A DNA stretch of 44,691 nt from Propionibacteriaceae bacterium (lineage in GTDB: Bacteria; Actinomycetota; Actinomycetes; Propionibacteriales; Propionibacteriaceae). The stretch lies in assembly GCA_031272505.1 (NCBI GenBank), contig JAISTQ010000046.1, positions 1 to 44,691 on the forward strand. Reading direction: 5' to 3'. The first letter of the stretch is position 1, and each line of letters opens with the position of its first letter. The notes below the pieces were generated by a model. That model was given only the letters and a program-made list of their open reading frames with translations. It had not been told where the DNA came from and searched no databases. The position numbers were made by a program, and so were the translations under genes. Below, piece after piece: positions 34,688 through 43,648 of the stretch.

Positions 34688-35755
34688 TTGAGCCAGCCAC
34701 CTGTACCCCCTCCCCCACCGGCAAACCAGCCGTACCCGCCGCAGCCGCCGCAGCCGACGCAGCCGACGCAACCCTACCCGGCCCAGCAGCCGACCCAACA
34801 GTATCCGACGGTGCTGCGCGGGCCGCAACCACAACCGGGCGCCGGGCAGGTGCCGCCGCAATACCCGCCGCAGTATCCGCCGCAACCCGGCTCACCGCAG
34901 CCACCCAAAGACAACCGCAAGCCGCTGATCATCGCGTTGACGGTGGCCTTGGTCGTCATCGGCGGCGGAGTCGGCCTGCTGTTCGGGACGAATTTCTTCA
35001 AGGGCTGGGGCACCCCGTCCGCCAGCCCCTCGTTCAGTGAGTCTCCCTACGTCATCCCGACCATGAGCGAAGAGCCGTCCGCCGATCCGAGCCTCCCCAC
35101 CGAGCCGAGCACCGAACCCGCCGTACCGAGCGAGACTCCGGTCGTCGAGCCGACGCCCACCCCCGAAGCGGCAGCCTTCACCTGCTGGTCGGGCGACACC
35201 GTCAACGACCTCTCCAAATGCCCCGCCGTCAGCACCAAGGATGACGCGGTGAACTACCTGTACTACGTCTTCCCGGAGTTGGGCGAGGTGTCGGAGTCGA
35301 TACCGAACGGCTGCGAAGTGAAGAACCCGAAGACCAGCGGCGACATGGACGGCAAAGCCTACCGGGCGCTGAACGTCTACTTGTGGTGCAACATAGCCGA
35401 TGACACCTGGGTGAGCTACCGCTACTGGGCTGACCCGGCAGATTCAGACGAGCTGTTCAGCTATCGTTTCAAGAACAACACCAGGGCCAGCTATGACGTC
35501 TATCTCGTCGGGAGCGAAGACATCATCGGCTGGGGGAAATCCATCAAGAAGCGCGATTCGAACAACTACAACCTGCTGAACACCGCGGTCATCTTCGGAG
35601 ACGGACACCTCTCCGTCTCGGTCTTTGCCGACAACCTGGCCGACATCAGCAGCACGTTCGCAAGCATTGCAGCGCACTACCCCAGCCACTTCACCGGGTA
35701 CAGCGGCAACGTCGAGCCTCCCTACGGTTACTTCGACCTGATCGAGCTCGACTGA
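34688..35755 (+). CDS. proline-rich single-pass membrane protein of unknown function
   Basis: A 355-aa protein. The N-terminal 78 residues are cytoplasmic and rich in PQP/PYPPQ repeats. One transmembrane helix follows (about 79-102, LIIALTVALVVIGGGVGLLF). Then come a Ser/Pro/Glu/Thr-rich linker (about 110-165) and an extracellular domain of about 190 aa with four visible cysteines (CWSG, KCPAV, GCEV, WCNI) that may form disulfides. The fold is not recognised. The start is TTG with a perfect AAGGAGGT upstream, 9 bp after ppa, so the two may be co-transcribed. Confidence 0.8.
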   Translation: MSQPPVPPPPPANQPYPPQPPQPTQPTQPYPAQQPTQQYPTVLRGPQPQPGAGQVPPQYPPQYPPQPGSPQPPKDNRKPLIIALTVALVVIGGGVGLLFGTNFFKGWGTPSASPSFSESPYVIPTMSEEPSADPSLPTEPSTEPAVPSETPVVEPTPTPEAAAFTCWSGDTVNDLSKCPAVSTKDDAVNYLYYVFPELGEVSESIPNGCEVKNPKTSGDMDGKAYRALNVYLWCNIADDTWVSYRYWADPADSDELFSYRFKNNTRASYDVYLVGSEDIIGWGKSIKKRDSNNYNLLNTAVIFGDGHLSVSVFADNLADISSTFASIAAHYPSHFTGYSGNVEPPYGYFDLIELD

Positions 35756-35765
35756 CGGCTGTCAG

Positions 35766-36173
35766 CTACTGCGCGATGATCGTGTCGATCGCGTTCTCCC
35801 AACGGGAGGCGATCTTCGCGGTGTCGAAGTAGGCCGGAACCCGCTCGTGATTGATCGTGATGCGGGTGCCCTCCCCCTCGGGGGCGATGAGCACGTCCAC
35901 CACCGTCTTCGGCGCGCCTTCGGCGGCGTACCAGTAGAAGCGGATCTGCTCCAGCGGATGATAAGAGCGGATTACCCCAAAGGTGCCCTCTTCGGAACGC
36001 CAGGAATCGCCTTTGTCGCCGACTACCCCACCCTTGCCCAACAGGGCTTCATTGCCCGCCTGGGTGTTCAGCAGCTTCCACGTCTCTTTCAATGATGTAG
36101 ACACCACCCGGCTGACGCTCACGGTGGTGTCGGTGACGTTCGGGAGCGGTCCGCTCCCATTCAAATCTGTCAT
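35766..36173 (-). CDS. SRPBCC (START/Bet v1-like) domain protein
   Basis: A 135-aa small soluble protein with the polyketide-cyclase/START-like pattern: TVSVSRVVSTSLKETWKLL at the start, a central strand set (EGTFGVIRSYHPLEQIRFYWY) and a C-terminal helix FDTAKIASRWENAIDTI. The ligand is unknown. The ATG at 36173 has GAGG 6 nt upstream; an ATG at 36185 would add four residues. It converges with the proline-rich membrane gene and diverges from the EEP lipoprotein gene. Confidence 0.75.
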   Translation of the reverse strand: MTDLNGSGPLPNVTDTTVSVSRVVSTSLKETWKLLNTQAGNEALLGKGGVVGDKGDSWRSEEGTFGVIRSYHPLEQIRFYWYAAEGAPKTVVDVLIAPEGEGTRITINHERVPAYFDTAKIASRWENAIDTIIAQ

Positions 36174-36266
36174 AGCAAACCTCATTCAAAATCGAGAGCC
36201 CGGCCGCCCTACGGCCAGACGGTTATCATCAGCCTATCGTGAATCGCTGTGAGCTTGCTGGGAGTC

Positions 36267-36300
36267 CGTCAATACCAAGAAGATGATGGAATAATTGACG
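36267..36300 (+). promoter_or_regulatory. 7-bp inverted repeat upstream of the first EEP lipoprotein gene
   Basis: CGTCAAT and ATTGACG are perfect inverted arms separated by 20 nt, ending 22 nt before the GTG start. A dimeric regulator site is possible. Confidence 0.35.
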
Positions 36301-36322
36301 CACGCTCTAGGGAAGGGAACTC

Positions 36323-38800
36323 GTGAAGCCAAAAGCGGTGTGCGTGCTCGCGTACTTCCTTGCCGCCGTGCTGCTGTCCGGCTGCGTGGTCGTCACCGAG
36401 GACACCCCGGAGATGGTGGACGTGGAGAGCGTGCAAGTGGCCCCGCGCGAAAACTCCGCGCTGATCACCTGGACGGGCAATTCGCCGGGTTACCTGATCG
36501 AGATCGCGGACTCCGAGGATTTCGCCATGCCCACCCAGCACGAGACGGAACAGCCCAGCCTCACCCTCTCGGGCCTGCAGCCGGGCACCACCTATTATGT
36601 GCGGGTCTACAACGTGACGCTCTCGGGGCTGCTCTCCCCCGCCTCCCCGGTGATGCAGTTCACCACCGAGGATTCGCGCTACCCGCTGCCCGCCCCAGAG
36701 CTGAAGACAAAGGTGACCAGTTTTTCGTCAATCCAAACCAACTGGGAACTGGTCGGCCAGGATTTGACGTACCTGCTGGAAATCGCCAAGGACGCCAACT
36801 TCACCACCGTCACCAAACGCACCACCACCGCCAAGAAGCTCAGCTTTTCCAAGCTGAAGGCGGGCCGCACCTACTACATCCGGGCGCGGCTGGTGGACGG
36901 CACCGGCACCGAGATGTCCGACTGGTCGGCGACGGCGACGGCCACCATCCCGAAGAAGGCGGGGCTGCGGGTGGCCAGCTACAACGTGTTCTGCGCGTCG
37001 TGCACCATGAAGGGCGACGCCTCCTGGGAGAAGCGGCGGGACGGCGTGATCGCGAACATCTTGGCCCAAGACCCGGACATCATCGGGCTGCAGGAGGTGA
37101 ACCGCACCTACGTCTCCACCAACGGCACCCGCGAGCCGCAGTACCTCGACCTGCTGCACCGGCTCGGCTCCCCATATCGCTACGCCGACCAGAACCCGTC
37201 GGTCTCCCGCGACAACCGGATTCTGTACAACTCGGAGCGGCTGCAACTGGACGACGCCGGGATGGAGCAGATTCCGGGCCGCGACTACCGGCCGCTGGTG
37301 TGGGCGAAGGTCACCCAGCTCGCCACCGGGATGCAGTTCTATTTCGTCAACCTGCATTTAGAACCGGGCAACGACGCGAAGGACGACAAGGCGAACAAGA
37401 AGACCGCCCTGCGCCGCCAGCAGGCCACCGCGGCCGTCGAGATCATCAAGGAGCTGAACACCGAGGGGCTGCCGGTGATCGTGGTGGGCGATCTCAACTC
37501 GTCACGCACCGAATACCCGTCGAACACCCCCTACAACGTGCTCACCGCGGCCGGGTATCTCGATCCGCTGGGGAATTCCACCAAGAATGGCCGGGCGGTC
37601 GACGCCTTCGTGGAGACCCGCATCCACACCGAGTACAACTCGTACAACTGGTTCCGCCGCAAGCCGCCGAAGAGCAAGACCGTCAACGGAGCGAACATCG
37701 ACTACATCCTGGTGACGCCAATGCAGGTAAGCGAGTTTGAGACGGTGGTGAACGTCAACTCCAAGGGCGAACTGGTGGGGCAGATCCCGTCCGACCACAA
37801 CATGCTGCGGGCGACGGTCTGGCTGCTGCCGCAGGCCCCGGAGGGCGAGGAGGCGCCCGAAGAGGCGAGCCAGGAGGCCGTCGAGAAGTCGGTGGGCAAG
37901 AAGCTGTTGACGTTAAAGGCCCCCGAGGAGTTCACCGGCAAGCAGTCCGGCGGGTTGTACAACGCGCAGAATTTCTCGTTCAGCCCCGATGGCCGCTACG
38001 TGTATGTGGTTTACAACGACGCCTCGGATCACATCATCTCGCTGCTGCGCTATGCGCGGGCGACCGGGGCGTTCGAGCAGCGGGTGACGCTGCCCAAGGA
38101 CATCGGCCACGGCACCATGTTCCTTTTCGAGTATGCCGGCGACACCGTCTCGGTGTGGTCGGGCGGCGCGGACGGCACCGAGTATGCGAAGAGCGACGCG
38201 AAATACGGGCCGGACAACCTGCCGTACCTCTTCCATGTGACGGACGTGTTCGGCAAGCAGACGCTGACCCGCTACACCATGCCCAGCGGCTACGAGGGGG
38301 CCTACCTGGTGAACGCCGGCTCCGGCGCGGACGCGCAAATCGGCCTGGTGAAACGCTGCAAGAAGCAGCTCAGCTGCGAGATGAAGACGTACTTCGTCTC
38401 CGATCTGGTGGACGACGCGGGGGGCCAGCGGCGCGACCTGCCCGAGGTGTCGCTGGAGAAGGTGCAGACCTTCGAGCTGCAATACCCGGACACCGGCACC
38501 CACGCCAAGGAGTTCTTGCAGATCGGCCAGCCGTACAGCGAATACACCGAGCAGGGCATGGCCTGGGATGGCGAGCGGCTCTACATCGCCACCGGCATGG
38601 AGCAGACGAACAAGTACCTGTTGAAGCTCGCCTTAGATGTCGACATTTACGAGGTGGCCGGGCTGGAGGCGCGCACCAAGATCAGCGGCGAGCCCGAAGG
38701 GATCGTGATCAGCGGCGGCACCCTCTATTCGGGGGTGCGCACCGGCGCCACCGGCTCCGACTCGCTGGCGTTCGTCATCTATTCTCGAACGTTAACGTGA
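36323..38800 (+). CDS. lipoprotein: two Fn3 domains, EEP nuclease/phosphatase domain, and an uncharacterised C-terminal domain
   Basis: An 825-aa lipoprotein. The lipobox is AVLLSGC. Two fibronectin-III-like repeats cover about 35-215. The endonuclease/exonuclease/phosphatase domain (about 215-500) shows VASYNVF, LQEVNR, VNLHLEPGN, VVGDLNSS, NIDYILVT and PSDHNML, which match the metal and catalytic sites of the fold. An acidic linker leads to a domain of about 280 aa (NFSFSPDGRYVYVVYND and similar) that looks beta-rich, possibly propeller-like. It may act on extracellular DNA, phospholipid or phosphoesters. The start is GTG with GGGAAGGGAA upstream. Its 3' end overlaps the convergent EEP gene by 26 bp. 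Confidence 0.88.
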   Translation: MKPKAVCVLAYFLAAVLLSGCVVVTEDTPEMVDVESVQVAPRENSALITWTGNSPGYLIEIADSEDFAMPTQHETEQPSLTLSGLQPGTTYYVRVYNVTLSGLLSPASPVMQFTTEDSRYPLPAPELKTKVTSFSSIQTNWELVGQDLTYLLEIAKDANFTTVTKRTTTAKKLSFSKLKAGRTYYIRARLVDGTGTEMSDWSATATATIPKKAGLRVASYNVFCASCTMKGDASWEKRRDGVIANILAQDPDIIGLQEVNRTYVSTNGTREPQYLDLLHRLGSPYRYADQNPSVSRDNRILYNSERLQLDDAGMEQIPGRDYRPLVWAKVTQLATGMQFYFVNLHLEPGNDAKDDKANKKTALRRQQATAAVEIIKELNTEGLPVIVVGDLNSSRTEYPSNTPYNVLTAAGYLDPLGNSTKNGRAVDAFVETRIHTEYNSYNWFRRKPPKSKTVNGANIDYILVTPMQVSEFETVVNVNSKGELVGQIPSDHNMLRATVWLLPQAPEGEEAPEEASQEAVEKSVGKKLLTLKAPEEFTGKQSGGLYNAQNFSFSPDGRYVYVVYNDASDHIISLLRYARATGAFEQRVTLPKDIGHGTMFLFEYAGDTVSVWSGGADGTEYAKSDAKYGPDNLPYLFHVTDVFGKQTLTRYTMPSGYEGAYLVNAGSGADAQIGLVKRCKKQLSCEMKTYFVSDLVDDAGGQRRDLPEVSLEKVQTFELQYPDTGTHAKEFLQIGQPYSEYTEQGMAWDGERLYIATGMEQTNKYLLKLALDVDIYEVAGLEARTKISGEPEGIVISGGTLYSGVRTGATGSDSLAFVIYSRTLT

Positions 38801-39860
38801 CGTCGGCGATGACGGGCGAGTGGTCGGAGGGCAGCACGCCCGCGAAGAAGGGGACGGTCTGCCCTTCCACGTCGCGGTAGTCGATTTCGGGCCCGCTGAA
38901 CACCATCCAGGAAGTCACCAGCGCGGAATCGCGCAGCCAGATGTAATCAATGTGGGTGTGGTTGGTGGAGATGGCCTTGGCGTATTCGACGCCGTCAATC
39001 TCGGCTTTCATCCAGTTCGCGGAATCGGCCTCTTCCACGTCGGAGAGGTCGGCGTCAGCCAGATCAAAGGCGTCCACCAGCTCGGCGGCCCACATTTTGT
39101 CGAGTGGATCGACGTAGCCTTCGCGTTCCTCGCCGTGCAGGGTGTTGAAATCCCCGGTGACGATGATGGGCAGCCCGGCCGGGTTCACCTCGTCGATGAG
39201 CGCGCGGATCTTGGTGATCGACTCAGCGCGCAGCGCGGCGCATTCGGTGGAGTCGCCGGGGTGCAGGTGGGTGTTCAGCACCACGATCTCGCCGCCGGTC
39301 TCCAGGTGCTGCAGCTTGGCCCAAGAGACGTAGCGGCCGGCGGTCTTGTCGCTCTGGTAGCAGGTGACGCCGGGCTTCTCCAAGGTGGCGAAACCGGAAT
39401 CGACCAGCGTGAACAGCGACTCCAGATACAGGATCGGCACGGATTTCTTCGCGTTGACGGCGGCGTAGCCGGGCAGCTCGGGCAGCAGATAGGTGAGCGG
39501 CAGCTTGCCGTCGTTCTCGTTCTCCTGGATGCCGACGATGGCGGGCCCGGTGTAGGCGATCTTCGCGGCGGCGGCGGGCATCCGCACCTTGAGGTCCAGC
39601 TCGTCGGCGTAACCGGCCTTTTTCATGGCGGCGCAGCCGGGGCAACTGGTGCCGCCTTTGAGGATGTTGTACGTCATCACCGCGAAGCGGGCGGAGGGGG
39701 CGGCGGCTGGGGTGGGCGTGGGGGACGAGGTCGGAGTGGCGCTCGGGGTGGGAGAGGTGCTGGGCGCGGTGGTGCTGGGCTCAATGGTGGGGGTGGTGCC
39801 GGGGGCGGCACAGGACGTCAAGAACAGGGCTAAGGCGACGATGGCAAAGCGGCGGAACAT
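38775..39860 (-). CDS. EEP-family (endonuclease/exonuclease/phosphatase) lipoprotein
   Basis: A 361-aa lipoprotein. Lipobox LFLTSC, then a Thr/Ser/Pro linker of about 40 aa. The EEP domain has VMTYNILKGG, VGIQENEND, LNTHLHPGD, VTGDFNTLHG, HIDYIWLRD and LPSDHSPV. Like the neighbouring EEP lipoprotein, it carries a CxxC pair just after the first strand (SCPGC here, FCASC there). There is no Shine-Dalgarno; TACAAT lies 6 nt before the ATG, suggesting a leaderless message. It follows the glycosyltransferase gene on the same strand, 34 bp away. Confidence 0.9.
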   Translation of the reverse strand: MFRRFAIVALALFLTSCAAPGTTPTIEPSTTAPSTSPTPSATPTSSPTPTPAAAPSARFAVMTYNILKGGTSCPGCAAMKKAGYADELDLKVRMPAAAAKIAYTGPAIVGIQENENDGKLPLTYLLPELPGYAAVNAKKSVPILYLESLFTLVDSGFATLEKPGVTCYQSDKTAGRYVSWAKLQHLETGGEIVVLNTHLHPGDSTECAALRAESITKIRALIDEVNPAGLPIIVTGDFNTLHGEEREGYVDPLDKMWAAELVDAFDLADADLSDVEEADSANWMKAEIDGVEYAKAISTNHTHIDYIWLRDSALVTSWMVFSGPEIDYRDVEGQTVPFFAGVLPSDHSPVIADVTLTFENR

Positions 39861-39866
39861 AGGGCG

Positions 39867-39872
39867 ATTGTA
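39867..39872 (-). promoter_or_regulatory. -10 hexamer of the EEP lipoprotein gene (leaderless candidate)
   Basis: TACAAT on the minus strand is five of six to consensus and ends 6 nt before the ATG at 39860. No ribosome site is present. Confidence 0.5.
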
Positions 39873-39894
39873 GCGGCACCGCCTAACGGCCGGC

Positions 39895-40932
39895 TCAAGC
39901 GCGCGACTTGTCCACGGTGCTGCCCGCGCCGCGCAGCAGGCCGCGCAGGAAGCCCAGCCCCCAGGAGATGTGGATCACCGCGAGGGTGAGCACGTTGAGC
40001 ACTTTCCCGAAGGGAGAGCGGCCGGGCATGGTGAACGAAACCCCCGTCAACCCCAATATGTATAGTGCGGGCAGGCAGCCGGCCAGCCAGCGCCGTCCCC
40101 CCGCCCCGGTGAGCGCGATGCCCAGCGAGGCCAACAGCCCCAACACCAGCAGCGGCGGGGCCAGGTAGCGCAGCGGCGTCTTGCCTTGGCGGCGGACCAG
40201 CGCCCCCCGCCACACGCCGGTGGCGTACATCTGCTTGCGCAGCGCGCCGAAGGAGGCGCGCGGCCAGTAGCCGACCTCCACGCCCGGATCAAAGAGGATG
40301 ACGTACCCCTGCTGGCGGATGCGGTAGTTCAGCTCCCAGTCTTGGGCGCGGCGCATCGACTCGTCAAAGTAGCCCACCTCGTCAAAGATTTCGCGGCGAT
40401 AGACGCCCAAGTAGGCCGATTCGGCTGCCATGGGCACGTCCGTCCGGCCGCCGTGGTAGGCCGCCCCGCCGAGGCCGAACGGCGAGTTGTACGCCCGCGC
40501 GATCGCCTCCTGGACTGGCCCGTCACCCTTGGCGAGCATCACCCCGCCAACGTTCACCGCGTCCGTCGAGGCGAGCACCCCGACCAGCTCGGCGGTGTAA
40601 TCGGGGGGCAGCTCCGAGTGCGCGTCCACCCGGATGATCACCGGATATTTGGAGGCCCGGATCGCCAAGTTCAAGCCGATGGGCACGTCGTTGGCCGGGT
40701 TGCGCACCAACTGGATGCGCGGATCGGCCGCCGCCAGCGATTCGGCCAGCTCGCTCGTCCCGTCCGTGGAATTGCCCAGCGCCAAGATGACCTCAGCTTC
40801 ACCGTCATACTTTTGCGCCAGAATGCCCGCCACCGCCGCCTCCAGGTGCTCGGCTTCGTTGAGCACCGGCATGATGTAGGAGACGCCGGGATGCTTGGGC
40901 AGTGGCAACACCCTTATATTGTCGCATCTCAT
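39895..40932 (-). CDS. glycosyltransferase family 2 membrane protein
   Basis: A 345-aa GT-A enzyme. It has VSYIMPVLNEAEHLEAAV at the start, the DxD-like metal site in IRVDAHSELP, and RRAQDWELNYRIRQQGY as the acceptor and base region, followed by three C-terminal transmembrane segments. It resembles exopolysaccharide transferases of the ExoA type. The start is uncertain: ATG 40932 has no ribosome site, and an in-frame TTG that would begin PLPKHPG lies 24 nt in, shortly after an AATATA hexamer. It is divergent from purU. Confidence 0.9.
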   Translation of the reverse strand: MRCDNIRVLPLPKHPGVSYIMPVLNEAEHLEAAVAGILAQKYDGEAEVILALGNSTDGTSELAESLAAADPRIQLVRNPANDVPIGLNLAIRASKYPVIIRVDAHSELPPDYTAELVGVLASTDAVNVGGVMLAKGDGPVQEAIARAYNSPFGLGGAAYHGGRTDVPMAAESAYLGVYRREIFDEVGYFDESMRRAQDWELNYRIRQQGYVILFDPGVEVGYWPRASFGALRKQMYATGVWRGALVRRQGKTPLRYLAPPLLVLGLLASLGIALTGAGGRRWLAGCLPALYILGLTGVSFTMPGRSPFGKVLNVLTLAVIHISWGLGFLRGLLRGAGSTVDKSRA

Positions 40933-40958
40933 CAGCGCGGTGAGCGCATCGCCTCGGG

Positions 40959-40964
40959 TATTCT
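40959..40964 (+). promoter_or_regulatory. -10 hexamer of purU (leaderless candidate)
   Basis: TATTCT ends exactly 6 nt before the GTG start at 40971. No Shine-Dalgarno is visible in the short gap from the divergent glycosyltransferase gene. Confidence 0.5.
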
Positions 40965-40970
40965 TTTCCC

Positions 40971-41822
40971 GTGATCGATTCCAACCACTGGCTGCTCACC
41001 CTCGCCTGCCCGGATCGGCCCGGCATCGTGAATGGGGTGACGGGGGCGATTCTGGCCGCGCAGGGCAACATCACCGAGTTGCAGCAGTTCACCTCCACGG
41101 ATTCCGGTCAGTTTTTCATGCGGGTGCAGGTGCAATCCGGTTTTGACCGTTCCATCTTCGAGGAGGCGGTGCTGCCGCTGGCGAAGGAGTTGGACGCCGA
41201 GTGGACGATCGACTATGTGGGGCGGCGGCGGCGCACTTTGGTGCTGGTGAGCAAGGAGGGGCACGTCCTCAACGATCTGCTGTTCCGGGCGCGCTCGGGG
41301 TACCTGCCCGTCAACATTCCGCTGATCATCGGCAACCACCCGGATTTGGGCGAGTTGGCGTCGTTCTATTCGGTGCCGTTCGAGCACCATGTGGTGACGC
41401 CGGAGACGAAGGCCGACGTGGAGAAGCGGATTCTGAACGCGGTGGCCGAGCATGACATCGAGCTGGTGGTGCTGGCCCGCTACATGCAGATTCTCTCGCC
41501 GGAGCTGTGCCAGGCGCTGGAGGGCAAGGCGATCAACATCCACCATTCGTTCCTGCCGGGTTTCAAGGGCGCGAATCCGTACCGGCAGGCGCACGAGCGC
41601 GGGGTGAAGCTGATCGGGGCGACGGCCCATTTCGTCACTTCGGCGCTGGACGAGGGGCCGATCATCGAGCAGAACGTGCGGCGGGTGGATCACACCATGG
41701 ATGTGCCGCAGTTGATCGCCATCGGCCAGGAGCAGGAGACGCACACGCTCACCGAGGCGGTGAAGCTGTTCGCGGAGCATCGGGTGCTGCTGGATGGCCA
41801 ACGCACCGTCGTCTTCCGTTAG
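40971..41822 (+). CDS. purU: formyltetrahydrofolate deformylase
   Basis: A 283-aa enzyme that releases formate from 10-formyl-tetrahydrofolate and so balances one-carbon pools. The N-terminal ACT domain has LACPDRPGIVNGVTGAI. The formyltransferase-like domain has NHPDLGELA, LARYMQILSPEL, INIHHSFLPGFKGANPY and GATAHFVTSALDEGPII, with the catalytic Asn, His and Asp in place. The start is GTG. Confidence 0.96.
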   Translation: MIDSNHWLLTLACPDRPGIVNGVTGAILAAQGNITELQQFTSTDSGQFFMRVQVQSGFDRSIFEEAVLPLAKELDAEWTIDYVGRRRRTLVLVSKEGHVLNDLLFRARSGYLPVNIPLIIGNHPDLGELASFYSVPFEHHVVTPETKADVEKRILNAVAEHDIELVVLARYMQILSPELCQALEGKAINIHHSFLPGFKGANPYRQAHERGVKLIGATAHFVTSALDEGPIIEQNVRRVDHTMDVPQLIAIGQEQETHTLTEAVKLFAEHRVLLDGQRTVVFR

Positions 41823-41895
41823 TGTGCTCCCAACACGGCCCGCGAAGTGATAGCGTGATGGCAGTTTATTTCGGCCTTGGAAAAGGAGTATTTTC

Positions 41896-42882
41896 GTGAG
41901 CAACACCCCCATAAAGATTGCCGTCACCGGTGCCGCCGGGCAGATCGGCTACAGCCTGCTATTCCGGATCGCCTCGGGTGCGATCTACGGGCCAGATCAG
42001 CCGATCGAGTTGCGGCTGCTGGAGATCGCCCCGGCGTTGAAGCCGCTGGAGGGCGTCGTCATGGAGCTTGACGACTGCGCTTTCCCGAATCTGGTCGGCA
42101 TCGAGATCGGTGACGATCCGGAGACGATCTTCAATGGCTGCTCGCTGGCGCTGCTGGTGGGCGCGTTCCCGCGCAAGGCGGGCATGGAGCGTGGCGATCT
42201 GCTGAGCAAGAACGGCGGCATCTTCGCGCCGCAGGGCAAGGCGCTGAACAAGGTGGCCGCGTCGGACATCAAGGTGCTGGTGACGGGCAACCCGGCCAAC
42301 ACCAACGCGCTGATCGCCGCCTCGAACGCCCCGGACATCCCGAAGGATCGCTTCCAGGCGTTGACGCGCCTCGATCACAACCGGGCGCTCACCCAATTGG
42401 CGAAGAAGACCGGCGTGGGCGTCGGCGAAGTGAAGAAGATGACGATCTGGGGCAACCACTCGTCCACTCAGTATCCGGACGTCTTCCACGCGGAGGTGGC
42501 GGGCAAGCCGGCCATCGATTTGGTGGACGAGGCCTGGATCGAAGGCGAGTTCATCCCCACAGTGGCCAAGCGCGGCGCCGCGATCATTGACGCGCGGGGG
42601 CTCTCCAGCGCGGCCTCGGCCGCGAACGCCACCTGCGAGGCGGCGAAGAGCTGGACGCATTCCACTCCGGCGGGCGACTGGGTGTCCGCCGCAGTGTGGA
42701 CGCAAGGCGCCTACGGCATCCCCGAGGGCCTGGTCTCCTCCTTCCCGGTGACGGTCGCCGACGGCGTGGTCTCCATCGTGGAGGGCCTGGAGCTGGATCC
42801 GTTCTCGAAGGCGAAGATCGACGCCTCGATCGCGGAGCTCGAGGACGAGCGCGCCGCGGTGAAGGAACTTGGCCTCATCTAG
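41896..42882 (+). CDS. mdh: malate dehydrogenase
   Basis: A 328-aa NAD-dependent enzyme of the actinobacterial/cytosolic type. It has [19 protein letters not shown] as nucleotide loop, [16 protein letters not shown] as active-site loop, [10 protein letters not shown], the proton-relay region LTRLDHNRA, and the catalytic histidine in [12 protein letters not shown]. The GTG start has AGGAG 8 nt upstream. The 3' end overlaps ung by 14 bp. Confidence 0.97.
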   Translation: MSNTPIKIAVTGAAGQIGYSLLFRIASGAIYGPDQPIELRLLEIAPALKPLEGVVMELDDCAFPNLVGIEIGDDPETIFNGCSLALLVGAFPRKAGMERGDLLSKNGGIFAPQGKALNKVAASDIKVLVTGNPANTNALIAASNAPDIPKDRFQALTRLDHNRALTQLAKKTGVGVGEVKKMTIWGNHSSTQYPDVFHAEVAGKPAIDLVDEAWIEGEFIPTVAKRGAAIIDARGLSSAASAANATCEAAKSWTHSTPAGDWVSAAVWTQGAYGIPEGLVSSFPVTVADGVVSIVEGLELDPFSKAKIDASIAELEDERAAVKELGLI

Positions 42883-43549
42883 ACAGCCGCTGGCCCAGTT
42901 GGTCGCCCCCGACTGGGCCGCCGCGCTGGCTCCGGTGGCGGAAAACGTCACCGCCATGGGCGATTTCCTGCGCGCCGAGTTGGCGGCGGGACGCGGCTAT
43001 CTGCCCGCTGGGCCAAATGTGCTGCGCGCGTTCACCCGGCCGCTGGCGCAGGTGCGGGTGTTGATCGTCGGGCAGGATCCGTACCCGACCCCCGGCCACG
43101 CGGTGGGCCTGTCGTTCTCGGTGGCCGCCGAGGTGCGGCCGCTGCCCGGATCGCTGGTGAACATCTTCAAGGAACTGGTGGACGACCTGGGCGTAGCCCC
43201 GCCGCCGAATGGCGATTTGTCCCCGTGGTTCGAGCGCGGCGTGCTGCTGCTGAACCGGGTGCTCACCGTGCAACCCGGCCACCCCAACTCCCACCAAGGC
43301 AAAGGCTGGGAGCCGGTGACCGACCGGGCCATCGACGCCCTGGTGGAACGCGGCGGCCCGCTGGTCGCCATCCTCTGGGGCCGCAACGCCCAAACCCTCA
43401 CCCCCCGCCTCGGCCCCGTCCCCATCATCTCCAGCCCCCACCCCTCCCCCCTCTCCGCCCACTCCGGCTTTTTCGGCTCCCGCCCCTTCTCCCGCGCCAA
43501 CGCCGCCCTCATTTCCCAAGGCGCCGCCCCGGTGAACTGGACGCTGTAG
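42869..43549 (+). CDS. ung: uracil-DNA glycosylase
   Basis: A 226-aa family 1 UDG that removes uracil from DNA. Motif A is [21 protein letters not shown] (catalytic Asp). Motif B is [21 protein letters not shown] (leucine loop and His). The likely start is TTG 42869 with AAGGA just upstream, inside the end of mdh, which suggests coupled translation. Confidence 0.95.
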   Translation: MASSRQPLAQLVAPDWAAALAPVAENVTAMGDFLRAELAAGRGYLPAGPNVLRAFTRPLAQVRVLIVGQDPYPTPGHAVGLSFSVAAEVRPLPGSLVNIFKELVDDLGVAPPPNGDLSPWFERGVLLLNRVLTVQPGHPNSHQGKGWEPVTDRAIDALVERGGPLVAILWGRNAQTLTPRLGPVPIISSPHPSPLSAHSGFFGSRPFSRANAALISQGAAPVNWTL

Positions 43550-43572
43550 CTGGCTGGTGCCCGCATCCGGAT

Positions 43573-43586
43573 GGGGATTTTTCCCC
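43573..43586 (+). terminator. small hairpin after ung
   Basis: GGGGA-TTTT-TCCCC gives a 5-bp stem beginning 23 bp after the ung stop. It is weak; termination here is only a possibility. Confidence 0.35.
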
Positions 43587-43648
43587 GTTGTGGCGACGGC
43601 CTATGCTTGTAGTGAGGCTTTTTAGGGCCGGACCCCGAGGAAGAGATC

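Noticed and set aside
34040-34885. N-terminal extension of the dacB-type frame
   Set aside because: It is antisense to ppa and the proline-rich gene; the lipoprotein signal peptide at 34039 marks the true start.
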